Below are positions 36,658 through 46,278 of a stretch of DNA of 64,000 bases, in pieces; position 1 is the stretch's first letter, and the number at the start of each line of letters is the position of its first letter. Made by a program: the position numbers and the translations under genes. The notes under the pieces were generated by a model. The model saw only the letters and a program-made list of their open reading frames with translations, searched no databases and was not told the DNA's origin. Source of the stretch: Botrytis cinerea B05.10 (taxonomy: Eukaryota; Ascomycota; Leotiomycetes; Helotiales; Sclerotiniaceae); contig NC_037322.1 in assembly GCF_000143535.2 (NCBI RefSeq), positions 682,001-746,000 of the forward strand, in the 5' to 3' direction.

Positions 36658-37533
36658 GAAAAGCGGAGACGAAAGATCTAAATTCAATATGTGAACTGTA
36701 TTTTTTGATGCAGCTTCGGTGGATGATACACGTCCATTAGTCCGAGATTTAACAAGATAATAAGATACCCAAGTCGTCAAAAATGCAGGATGATAAACAG
36801 GAGGCAAAATCACCTCGAGGGGTAGGCCATTGCGTAATTGCACAGGGAAAAGTACACGTGCTTTTTCGTGGAGACATGCGATCATTGAAACTTGGATGCT
36901 TCAATTATGGTTTAATGTACATATATATATATACTAGCGATTTTCTTAATGATAGAGAACAGAACTAATACGAACGTAGCGACGAAGGCTTGAGTTGTGG
37001 GAAAGCATCAAATGTACACTGATAGCATGATACACGTGCAAGTAGAGCCTTGGAAAGACCTTCAGCATAGATAAATAAATAGTAAATAACCAGAGATAGA
37101 AGCCCCTGAAGCTAGGCGAGGAAATATCTAGGGAAGAAGATTGGACAGAATAAAATCAGAAGACGATCGTTCTCGGGAGTATTTCGCAGATGTCGAGGCA
37201 AATCATATAATAGAGTTTGATCAAGTTGTAAACAAAAGTTTCGTACGTTTGTAATATGAATTGCCAGAATTTACAGCATTTGTCTCAAGATGAGTTGAAG
37301 TGAGGTGATTGGACTGCTCCGTACCGATCTCAAAGTCGTATGTAGAATGGTTTATGAGTGTTGAAGTTTTGGGTTTTAAATCAATGAACCATGCGATAAC
37401 TTTCTTCACCGCCTTTGATTAATCTCGTCACCGGAAGTACTATAATCCGAAGTCTTTGCTCATCGATAACTTATTTCCTTGTCTACCTAGGTAGGTGTCA
37501 AGCATATCATCTGCATACCCTCAACTCTTTTCA
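36658..37533. other. Intergenic region
   Basis: No supported gene. A short TA-dinucleotide run occurs near 36920-36934. The 3' end is the promoter of the Cyc2-like gene. Confidence 0.35.
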
Positions 37534-38766
37534 ATGCGACGGCAATCTCTTCTTCCTACTGCGGCAAAGTTGTGGCCCAAACCTTTGTATGGCTACAGAA
37601 CACCAGTACATACTGCACGATGTTCCCCCTCTCACACTTTTCGACGCCACTTTTTTTATCCTTGGCGTGAACCTCCAAAAAATCCTCTCGTGACATTTGG
37701 GAGAACACCGCCACCCAAGGGACCTCAATATTTCGGGGTCTTTTGTCCTTTCCTAATTCCCATTCCACGAACAGAAGTACTCTGTTGGGTAAAAAGCATC
37801 AAGGAACAAAAGCTCTTAAGAGCTTTAATACTCATCACCGAAATAGTTTTCTTGGGATCACTAACCCTCGGAATCGTAACTGGGTTTGAACCTACGGATT
37901 CGAGTCCATTTGACTCTCCTAGATTCACCAAGTTTTCTATTGTTTCAGAGGAAACCGTCTCCTCGACGAGTAAAGTGTTGACTATCAAACCGAAAAAGTC
38001 TACAAAATCAGATCCTTATGCGGAATACTGGGAGAAAGGTCTTTGGTCAGTCGAATTTAAGCAACCATTGTTGCAAATCGCACGATCATATACACCATTA
38101 CCACCCGATGAAAATTCCACAAATAGTGAGCTTCGTTTCTTGATTCGAAAGGAACCAAATGGAGAAATGTCGAACTATCTATTTAGGCTGCAAGCCGATT
38201 CTGAAATTGAGCTGAGAGGCCCTCACGTGGAATTTGATATGCCAGAGAATGTGGAAGAGGTTGTTTTCTTGGCTGGTGGTACTGGAATTGCTCCTGCTAT
38301 GCAGGTTGCTCATAACTTACTGAAAGCGCGAAAGTCGGATGGCAAACTACCACGGATTTGTATAGTTTGGGCAAATAGGAGAAGGGAAGATTGTGTTGGG
38401 GGCGAAAGGTACACCCCTGGCTCAAAATCAGATATACTCAATGTAAAGGGCTCTGTGGTGCAGCAATTACAAGGGATGCAGCAAAAATACCCAGAGAACC
38501 TTCAAGTAAATTATGTTGTGGATGAAGAGGGAACGTTCATCAATCAGAAGATAATATCACAAGCCACACAACCCAGTTCGGCATCAGGCTCTGGACCAGT
38601 CGCAAAGAACATTGATTCAAAACTACTCTTTGTATCAGGACCTGAGGGATTCATAAACTACTTTGCTGGACCAAAAAGGTGGCGAAATGGCAAACAAGAG
38701 CAAGGAGAAGTTGGAGGCGTCCTTGGATATATGGGTATCAAGGACTGGAAGGTATTCAAGCTTTGA
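37534..38766 (+). CDS. CYC2: Cyc2-like mitochondrial FAD/NAD(P)H oxidoreductase
   Basis: A single open frame of 410 residues from the ATG at 37534. The first 50 residues are rich in Arg, Ser and aromatic residues without acids, as in a mitochondrial presequence. A hydrophobic helix (LILITEIVFLGSLTLGIVTG, about 98-117) would anchor it to the inner membrane. The rest is a ferredoxin/cytochrome b5 reductase-like module: flavin-barrel strands ending in IELRGPHVEFDM, then VVFLAGGTGIAPAMQ for nucleotide binding and a terminal LLFVSGPEGFINYFAG. The match to fungal Cyc2, which supplies reductant for heme attachment to cytochrome c, is by recognition of layout and motifs. A hidden short intron in the N-terminal third cannot be excluded. 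Confidence 0.75.
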   Translation: MRRQSLLPTAAKLWPKPLYGYRTPVHTARCSPSHTFRRHFFYPWREPPKNPLVTFGRTPPPKGPQYFGVFCPFLIPIPRTEVLCWVKSIKEQKLLRALILITEIVFLGSLTLGIVTGFEPTDSSPFDSPRFTKFSIVSEETVSSTSKVLTIKPKKSTKSDPYAEYWEKGLWSVEFKQPLLQIARSYTPLPPDENSTNSELRFLIRKEPNGEMSNYLFRLQADSEIELRGPHVEFDMPENVEEVVFLAGGTGIAPAMQVAHNLLKARKSDGKLPRICIVWANRRREDCVGGERYTPGSKSDILNVKGSVVQQLQGMQQKYPENLQVNYVVDEEGTFINQKIISQATQPSSASGSGPVAKNIDSKLLFVSGPEGFINYFAGPKRWRNGKQEQGEVGGVLGYMGIKDWKVFKL

Positions 38767-39476
38767 ATATAATAAATTCACTTTAATGGAGACTTCAATA
38801 CGTCTATAAGATTTGCAAAGCGTGATGTTCTACAGCATACCCATGTACATGATAGATCGTGGTGGTTTCTTCCAAGTTAGATTTGATGAGGAGCATCTTC
38901 GCAGAAGTGGTTCGAAAGGGAGCTCTACAATTTTACGAGAAGAAAACCTCCATCGCTATTTCAAAGATGACGGCGCCAATGCAAAAAGTGAGAAACAATC
39001 GGAAACACACATTATCTCTACCAAGGACTTCTGATTTTCAGTTCCAAAGTTCTCAATTTCGGTATCTCATATTTTAGACATTCACTCATAGTTGAGGGTT
39101 CTTTTGTTCAAGATGATTTCATCCATCGCGCTGGATTTTGGGAGTGAATTGATGGGTTTAGGTGCTACAGAGTAGAATTTTAGTTCGGCTTGAGACCAAG
39201 CTATATTTGGATTCCTTATTATCTATGTCTTAGCGATACATTGCGGTTACAAAAGTGAGGATTTAGCAATCTCATGTCACATGCGAAAATTTCTCTGCAT
39301 GGAAAGACGAGGCAATCGTAGTTCTGACTCGAAGGATAAAACGTAGATATTTGAAGTCTCAACTTCAATCCAAATAAAGGAACGTAAACCAGCCAAATTT
39401 CATGCAGTTCACGTGAATCATCCGAGTAAGCATAAAGCAATACCAAAAACTGCATCCAAAAAGTTCAACATCTTTT
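38767..39476. other. Intergenic region
   Basis: 3' flanks of the Cyc2-like gene and of the minus-strand hypothetical gene. No supported feature. Confidence 0.35.
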
Positions 39477-39682
39477 TTAAAAAGGACCCCCCTTCAACTC
39501 CGTCCCACGATCTTCCTCACAGCTTACATCCCCATATCCCTCAACAAACCCCCCGCGATCTTCACAACTATCCATAAAACCGACCTCATCAACCCCCCCT
39601 CCGAGAAGTCTCACAACATTAAAAATTTTCCGCGCAGACCAATAACCCAGAGTCGCTAACCATCCATCTAAACCTCTGATAG

Positions 39683-40201
39683 CTAGTATCCGAATTTCAG
39701 TGTTCCAGTGCGGCAACACGCGAGTAGAACGAGGGAATAGAGAATTAGTTTTCCACGGGGTTGGTTCCCGATGAGGAAGATGGCTTCGAGGAAGTAGCGC
39801 GGGAAGCGGGAGAGGGGGTTCGAGACGCGGCTGAGAGTTTTTTGGAGATCGGCAGCGGGAGCGTGGGATTGCTGGAGTAGTTGTGCCGATTTGTGCGCGC
39901 GGTTGGTGTTGGTCCTGCTGGGTGTTGATGGGTTGTTTGGTACTGGTCGCGAGTCTAGAAATATCTTCTCTGATGATTCGCGTGGAGGGGTTGATGGGAC
40001 TGCGCTATACCCGGAGTTGATCTGCTCGATTGTAGATTCGTGGACTGGCAATGCTAGAGTATTTCTATGAGTATCGGACAAATCAAGAGACGGAGGAGTA
40101 GCCTCATGTTCAGGATTCGACGATAGGATAATGGTGATATTCTTTGGTACATTTTGGTCTTGAGGAGTCACAGATTCTTGTTGTGGTTGGAATCGAGACA
40201 T
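39683..40201 (-). CDS. Hypothetical protein with hydrophobic C-terminus
   Basis: An open frame of 172 residues. The first 110 are polar, Pro/Ser/Thr-rich and probably disordered; the last 45 hold two hydrophobic segments (FPRYFLEAIFLIGNQ and KLILYSLVLLACC), which suggests a tail-anchored or two-pass membrane protein. A second frame at 39477-39719 (WNTEIRILAIRGLDGWLATL) overlaps the end and could be the true 3' exon if an intron or frameshift exists. No family was recognised, and there is no further support. Confidence 0.42.
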   Translation of the reverse strand: MSRFQPQQESVTPQDQNVPKNITIILSSNPEHEATPPSLDLSDTHRNTLALPVHESTIEQINSGYSAVPSTPPRESSEKIFLDSRPVPNNPSTPSRTNTNRAHKSAQLLQQSHAPAADLQKTLSRVSNPLSRFPRYFLEAIFLIGNQPRGKLILYSLVLLACCRTGTLKFGY

Positions 40202-41143
40202 TGTTCTGCTATTTTGTGTGGTGTGACAAAGTGTTTCTTTCTTTGTGAACTAGAGTCGGGAAGGCAAAAATATTGACACATAAATGTATAAAGATACGGC
40301 ACAGCCATGTTTTGAGTTTTTCTATCTTTCACGCTGATGCCTAGTCTTGTGATGTCTAGGAGAAACATATATGGCAGTATGAGGATAGTAACAGCCCATG
40401 GACATTTACGTGCAACGATAGCCCAATTGTAGATACAGAAAATTCGAGAGCCAGGGAAATATAATCATTCCAAACAATAGGAAGCACGATGACGATAAAT
40501 TCATCACAACGTGTAGAATATACAGATAAATCCTCAGCAAATGTAATCACATTCAAATAAACTAATGAACTTTCACCAATATCTAAACGAATGATAGAAA
40601 CCCCAAAGAAAAAACCCCACGTTGAGAAGCAACAATACCCAGAGTGTTAGATCAGTCATTATTACTACCCGAGAAGCAAGATTCTCATATGTAAACAATT
40701 GTGATCCTTATTAAAAACAGGAAGAAACACCAGCTAGTACATACATCAGGAAAAAACGAAAATTCGATAACATCACGATTTGCACTTGTCATATATAAAC
40801 TTACACAGTGCAAACTCTAGCGAGCGATTTATAAATTTCAGGGGGTGTTGTCAAAACCTCGCAAATACGAGGGAGGTTGATCGTGTTACTTTCGATTTTC
40901 ATACGCGTTTGAGGTATTTAGTTTTTTATGTTATAGACAGCAAATTTCAAAGCAAGGACACTTATCAAATAGTACGTAACACTGTAATACTACACCCAAA
41001 GTAATTCAGATATCTAAGTCGCTATATAACTCCACGTAAATGCTCATACCAAATCCATGCACCCCGGACCATCCATACCCATACACTCTGTGTGTTACCA
41101 ACACAATATCATATCATTACTGTTCCCATTCCCATCGCTTTAT
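40202..41143. other. Intergenic region
   Basis: It includes the promoter of the minus-strand hypothetical gene and the 3' flank of the flavoprotein fusion. Nothing further was recognised. Confidence 0.35.
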
Positions 41144-43015
41144 CTACAAAACCTTAACCCTGGTCCACTCACTAACCGAGCCCCCTAGATTCAACCCCAT
41201 CTTCGCCCACCATCTCCTAACCTCTAATTCTTCTCCCTCATTTCCTACACTATCTTCGAGAGCTTCTTCTATATCGCAGGTTTTATATTCAACCCTTCCT
41301 CCCGGTCTTCCATTAGATACATGGCTAAGGTTTGCCCACCATTCCAAAACTTCTACATGACCATTCTTCGTAGGACCTACTAGAACCTGATTATCGAATG
41401 CTAGTTTTTCGCCCTTGAGTTCACGCCATGTATCTAAACATGCAACATGTCCATGAGCCGATGCAACTTTAGCCACGGATTCAGAATGTGCGATAGGAAT
41501 ACCAGAATTATCCCACCAACGAAGAACGAGAGATTTATTGTTTTGAGCTGCGGCTAGTAGTGCTTTACCAGGTTTAAGTTGTAAAGCTGGAAGAACATCA
41601 GAGGTATTTGTGGTAGCTTCTGCATGTCGAGTTCGTCTTTCGGCCTCGTTATGTGGAAGACTTGCTTGTTTCCACCATTCAAGAACTAACATGTGTCCTT
41701 TGGAAGATGCTTGTTCCAGTGCCAATTCTGTGTATTTCAAAGGAAGTCCAGATTTTCTCCACCAATCGAGAACATGTACGTATCCAGATTTCGAGGCTCC
41801 ATCAATTGCTTCTGCAGTATAGTCTTTTGATAAGAAAGAAGGAGATGTGCGCCACCATTCTAGAATTTCCGCACGTCCATAAACAGCAGAGGCTTTTGTG
41901 GGTAAAAGTTTCTGTCCAAAGGTAGCCCAAAACACGTCCTTGAATTTTGTTTCTAGATATGAGAGGACCTCCGTGAGGCAGAATTTGATGATGAGTTTAA
42001 CGCATAGCGGGGAAAGCTCTCGCATATTCTCAGGGGCGGTATTTAGTTTGTCGATGATTTTGTAAACGGGAGATGTAAGAATAATCCATTCGAGTGATCG
42101 CATATAAGTTTGCAATTCATCTTGTGTATCGTCGGGCTTTCGCTGCCACTCAATCGGTCTCGGTATTTTGGCATAAACATTGAGCGCTCTCGAAACCTCC
42201 CAGTCTCCTACGTATTCGAAAATGAGGGACCATATCTCTGGTGGAAGGAGCGCATCTGTCTTCATATTATATCTTGCAAGACTTGCCGCACCCGATGCAG
42301 CAATATCCACATCATGTCCAATTGTCAAAAGTTCTGCTTGATTTTTGATAACGTCGACAAGTTCATTAAATCCATCCCACCCGACAAAGCATTTCTCTGG
42401 CCCCTTCGCATCATAATGCCATAGTATTGGTTGCATCACTCGAACCCATTGCCACTTTCTCCGTACTTTATTCAATTGTTTCTTTGTGATCGGGTTCTCC
42501 CACATGGATGTTGTCATTCCTGGTACAAGTAATACCTTCTTGGAAACATCCCACCCACGGAGAATTTCGAGCAATAGACAATCGGTTATGCCGTGCAACA
42601 TTTTCGCAAACGTGTCGGCATCGATAGGTGCTAGTACCAGTATATCTGCCCAGTCACACAATTCAAAGGCCTCTTGTCGAAAATATTCGATTTGATCTCG
42701 CTCTATACCCTTCCTTGCCTCATCCGTCTCCCTCGTCAAGAACCTCTTATTTTGGTACGCCAGTGTCTCTTGAGACAATCGATATGATGGCCATGCTTCT
42801 TCGTCTATAATCGCTCGTGTTTCGATCTTGGGATTCTTCGATAACCTCACGACGAGAGCGAGAGCTTGTGCAACATCTTTACTTCCATTTGCGGCCACCA
42901 GGACTTTTAGCTTTTGAGATTCGGTAATTCTCATGTCTGCGATTGATGAAGATGAAGAAATCTTGGGGAGTCCCGTAATAAATTCTTTCCTGAGTGCAAA
43001 CGCATGGTCTGCCAT
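41144..43015 (-). CDS. Flavoprotein (HFCD) domain fused to F-box-like region and WW-signature repeats
   Basis: A single exon of 623 residues. Residues about 36-215 form an HFCD-type flavoprotein domain, as in phosphopantothenoylcysteine decarboxylase: VLVAANGSKDVAQALALVVR, then APIDADTFAKMLHGITDCLL, then a PGMTTSMWENP segment matching the PAMNxxMW substrate clamp, with Pro-Gly-Met replacing the usual Pro-Ala-Met. A segment near 256-275 (LLPPEIWSLIFEYVGDWEV) looks like an F-box helix pair. From about 385 to 610 at least seven repeats of around 30 residues carry a VLEWW-type core (ILEWWR, VLDWWRKSGLP, VLEWWKQASLP, VLRWWDNSGIP, VLEWWANL, VRRWWAKMG). These resemble ankyrin-like solenoid repeats. 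The likely function is a cytosolic flavin-dependent or adaptor protein; the fusion is unusual. Confidence 0.78.
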   Translation of the reverse strand: MADHAFALRKEFITGLPKISSSSSIADMRITESQKLKVLVAANGSKDVAQALALVVRLSKNPKIETRAIIDEEAWPSYRLSQETLAYQNKRFLTRETDEARKGIERDQIEYFRQEAFELCDWADILVLAPIDADTFAKMLHGITDCLLLEILRGWDVSKKVLLVPGMTTSMWENPITKKQLNKVRRKWQWVRVMQPILWHYDAKGPEKCFVGWDGFNELVDVIKNQAELLTIGHDVDIAASGAASLARYNMKTDALLPPEIWSLIFEYVGDWEVSRALNVYAKIPRPIEWQRKPDDTQDELQTYMRSLEWIILTSPVYKIIDKLNTAPENMRELSPLCVKLIIKFCLTEVLSYLETKFKDVFWATFGQKLLPTKASAVYGRAEILEWWRTSPSFLSKDYTAEAIDGASKSGYVHVLDWWRKSGLPLKYTELALEQASSKGHMLVLEWWKQASLPHNEAERRTRHAEATTNTSDVLPALQLKPGKALLAAAQNNKSLVLRWWDNSGIPIAHSESVAKVASAHGHVACLDTWRELKGEKLAFDNQVLVGPTKNGHVEVLEWWANLSHVSNGRPGGRVEYKTCDIEEALEDSVGNEGEELEVRRWWAKMGLNLGGSVSEWTRVKVL

Positions 43016-43807
43016 GTTGAGTTACAAATACCTCGCAGGCGTTTCAATGCACAGCTGCGAGAAGAAAAGAAAAGAAGCGGTGGGTGTTGATGTGGATGGT
43101 GATGTACTGAATGACGATTGAATAGATTAATCTGGGTTGTCGAATCCTAATCGGTGTGTAAAAACTGGAGTAGAAGTAAGTGTAGGGAGTGTATCGTAGG
43201 GAGTGTATCGTGTATCGTGTATCGTCTGCAGAATATTTTCCGGTAGACGATAAGTCGAATGATTCAGTCAGTCGATGCGTTGTGCGATACCATGTACGTT
43301 GATAGGAGGTGAAGACGACGTATCGTATCACTATGACCGTATTGTGTTGTTGTATTGAACCAATGCGATATTCTTTGATGGAGCATTCTTCCTTCTCCAC
43401 TCGTTAATCATTCATTATTCATTCCACGCCCCGGGAGAAGAACGCAAATCCTCGAAATGATGGGTGGGCTGGCTGGAATCCCTGTGCCCCTTGTAAGAGA
43501 CGTCACTCATGAGCCACTGAGCCACCGAGCCACCGAGCCACTGAGCCACCTTGAAACTCGAGGGAATGCTGAAACGCCATTGGATGATCCAATCACATTG
43601 TTGATGAAGTAATCCGCCAGGTCGGTCTCAGTCTGATCACGTGACTACATAGTGACCATCTCAGAATCGGTTATCTGAGAATATTACAACTACGCTCTTT
43701 CATGAGGCTACTGTAATTCGAGTGAATATGAGTACGCCGCACTTTCTTCTCGCGCACCCTGGATTTGAAATGGAAACTTCAGAAACAATTCCTCCATGTA
43801 AGTTACC
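43016..43807. other. Intergenic region with short tandem repeats
   Basis: It contains GTGTATC-type repeats at about 43190-43228 and an octamer array listed separately. No gene is supported. Confidence 0.4.
43511..43550 (+). repeat. Tandem octamer (GAGCCAYY)5
   Basis: Five consecutive octamers: GAGCCACT, GAGCCACC, GAGCCACC, GAGCCACT, GAGCCACC. The array lies about 260 bp upstream of the phosphotransferase-like remnant. Confidence 0.9.
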
Positions 43808-45758
43808 ATGCACAACGATAGACCTTCTATCGCCACGACCGCCGATCTGAAACCAAAAAACACTCGTCATGCTGTGGCATCATATTGCTCTCCGACATAT
43901 GTGTCAGCCATTATCTATGCCCATTGTTGCACGCAATTTGAGAATTCGGCCCACGCCTTCCAGAACACGACGTCTGAAACAGTTCAACGTAGATGCGCGT
44001 CAGTATATACTAATCCGCAGAAATATGATAACTTCTTTCGCTATACTAAGGGTCAATGGTCACAGGATGGAGGGGGAAAGCTTTCTAAAAGACATCAAGA
44101 GTTCAATGTTGAGGCCCTCAAGCGCATTGCAATCGAAAGTGTCGGTGCCAAATCTTGCTCTACAATGACCAAGATGAGCGAATCGGGTTATAACAGGGTG
44201 TTTAAGCTGACAATGGATAATGGTGCCGTTGCTATTGCACGAATACCCCTTCGAAATCTTTGTCCAGATTCTAAAGCCACAGCTTCTGAGGTTGCAACTA
44301 TGGATTTCGTAAGTTTACCCCTAGTCCATGTCATGAGTGTTTGCTGATATCTTGATCGCATTAGGCTAGAACGATTCTCGATATACCGGTTTCTAAAGTC
44401 TATGCTTGGAGCGCAGATTCCAATAATCCTGTCAAAACAGACTATATCATAATGGAAAAAGCACCCGGCATATCGCGCGCAAATCGAAATTATGAAAGCT
44501 ATAAGAGTGTCGTGTCAAGAAACGAACTTGTCGCAGAACTAGCGTCAAGACAAAAGTTCGTCGCTGATATAGTGGCCATTGAGAAGAAGCTACTTTCCAT
44601 AGTCTTTAAACGATTGGTCTTTATAAATGCTATGGGATCTGTAGGAACTTGCTGACAACCCCACAGCCACTGTAGTATTTATTACGTTCAAGACTGGTTT
44701 ACTGGATGTGAAAAAGCAGAGGTTGTGAATGACATCCCAATTGAACCGAAGAAAGAAGTGGAAGAGCGTTTCGCAATTGGTCCACGGGTAGAAAAACCCT
44801 CATAGAAAGACGAGCTATCAGCAATGCGAATCGACCACGGTCCCTGTAAGCAACAGAAAATCAACCATTTTTCATGACTGCCAAGTGCTAATCTTGCCCA
44901 GGGAAAACTGCACATGAATTTCTCAAATCTCAGGCTAATAATCAGATCAAATGGTTGAGTCAAAAAGGTCTCCAAAAATCGTCAAATAGACGCTCATTCT
45001 TCGACTCTCAGCTCTCCCCTAGTGCCCATATTGATCTTTACAACAGATTTCTGGACATCCATCGTTTTATTATCCCAGAAAATTCAATGATGGCTCGATC
45101 TAATCTCTGGCATACTAATATTAATTCAAACCACGTCTTCGTTAAGGATGGCCATATCACCATTCTTATCGATTGGCAATTTGCTTGGACTGGCCCCTTA
45201 TTTCTCCAATTTGACTCCCCGGTCTTCACACAGTACAATCGTGCGATGAGGTTGGAAGAGTTTAGTGAAGCTAGCCCCCTTGCACATGACGGTAGCCGCA
45301 TCAGGCGTATAAGTTTCGACTTCTTCAAAAAGGATCTGTACAGGTTAGAAATTTTTAAACAGGTTCCTTTACTTGAAAAAATGAAAGATGTACCTACTGC
45401 AGACATAAGAAGCGAAATTATCGGCCATGGCTTCGACACCTGGAATGGAAATATTGTAGAATTGAGAGAACGCTTGATTAAATTTGAAAGGTTTGTTTTT
45501 ACCTCAGTTTCACACATATCCCACTATTTTTAGTACAGAAACTGACAATCCCATAGGAATTGGGAAAAAATGGAATTCAACATTCCGTGCCCGATTCATT
45601 TCACTAAAGAAGAGGTACAAACCCACATACAGGAGGTCATGATATGGGATGATGTCGAAGAGTTATGGAGAGAAACGAAAATATTCATTGATGAGAATGG
45701 TTATATCTCTAAGAAGATTATAGAAAGGGCATTGAAACATGGATTCTTTATCCGCTAA
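43808..45758 (+). pseudogene. Decayed aminoglycoside phosphotransferase (APH) family gene
   Basis: The fragments follow the fungal APH-family order: FFRYTKGQW at the N-terminus, then SVGAKSC and TASEVATMDF, spliced across 44309-44364 to ARTILDIPVSKVYAW and DYIIMEKAPG. Further on are SIYYVQDW and DHGP, spliced to KTAHEFL. It ends with LWHTNINSNHVFV, ILIDWQFAW and, after a junction near 45490-45557, a C-terminal exon. Evidence for decay: a TAG at 44803-44805 where the family has Trp; no GT-AG pair that keeps phase between about 44640 and 44670; and the Brenner motif HxDxxxxN reading HTNINSNH, so the catalytic Asp and Asn are lost. Expression of a partial protein is possible, but kinase activity is not expected. 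Confidence 0.65.
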
Positions 45759-46278
45759 GCGTGTGCAGATGTGGCAGTTATGATTTTGGAGAAGGTGCTT
45801 ATACTTCGAAGGAGAAAGGAGAGGCGCGTGAGAGGAGGACTAAATGGATTTTGAAGAATGGATGGGAGGTGCTTAGGAAGCGAGCATTGTGGTATGGTTC
45901 TAGAACGACGCCTAAGTCACGTAACAGCATTGAGATCTAGATCAATCCAACCCACTCCACTCCAATAAAAACATTTTGTTGACGATCTATTCAATCATGA
46001 CAGCTGGCATCGAATCTAAGGGGTGCGATGAGTTATGGTCACAACTCTTACATCTGTGTGCAGTATGGTTGGTCGGTATGGCGCGGCACAATAAACACCA
46101 ACACATATCTACCCAAATTAAAACAATGAGGGCTCATATACTACTACCATTCGTTCAACGATATCAGGTACCAAGATCAAAGGGCCCCTCATTTTTATTG
46201 TGTACTTATAAAGATTCATCTTCGAATGAACTAAGCAACTCGATGATCATTCTCGAGGCTTCATGCTATAAGACATTC
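45759..46278. other. Intergenic region
   Basis: 3' flanks of the phosphotransferase-like remnant and the minus-strand toxin-like gene. No additional feature was recognised. Confidence 0.35.
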
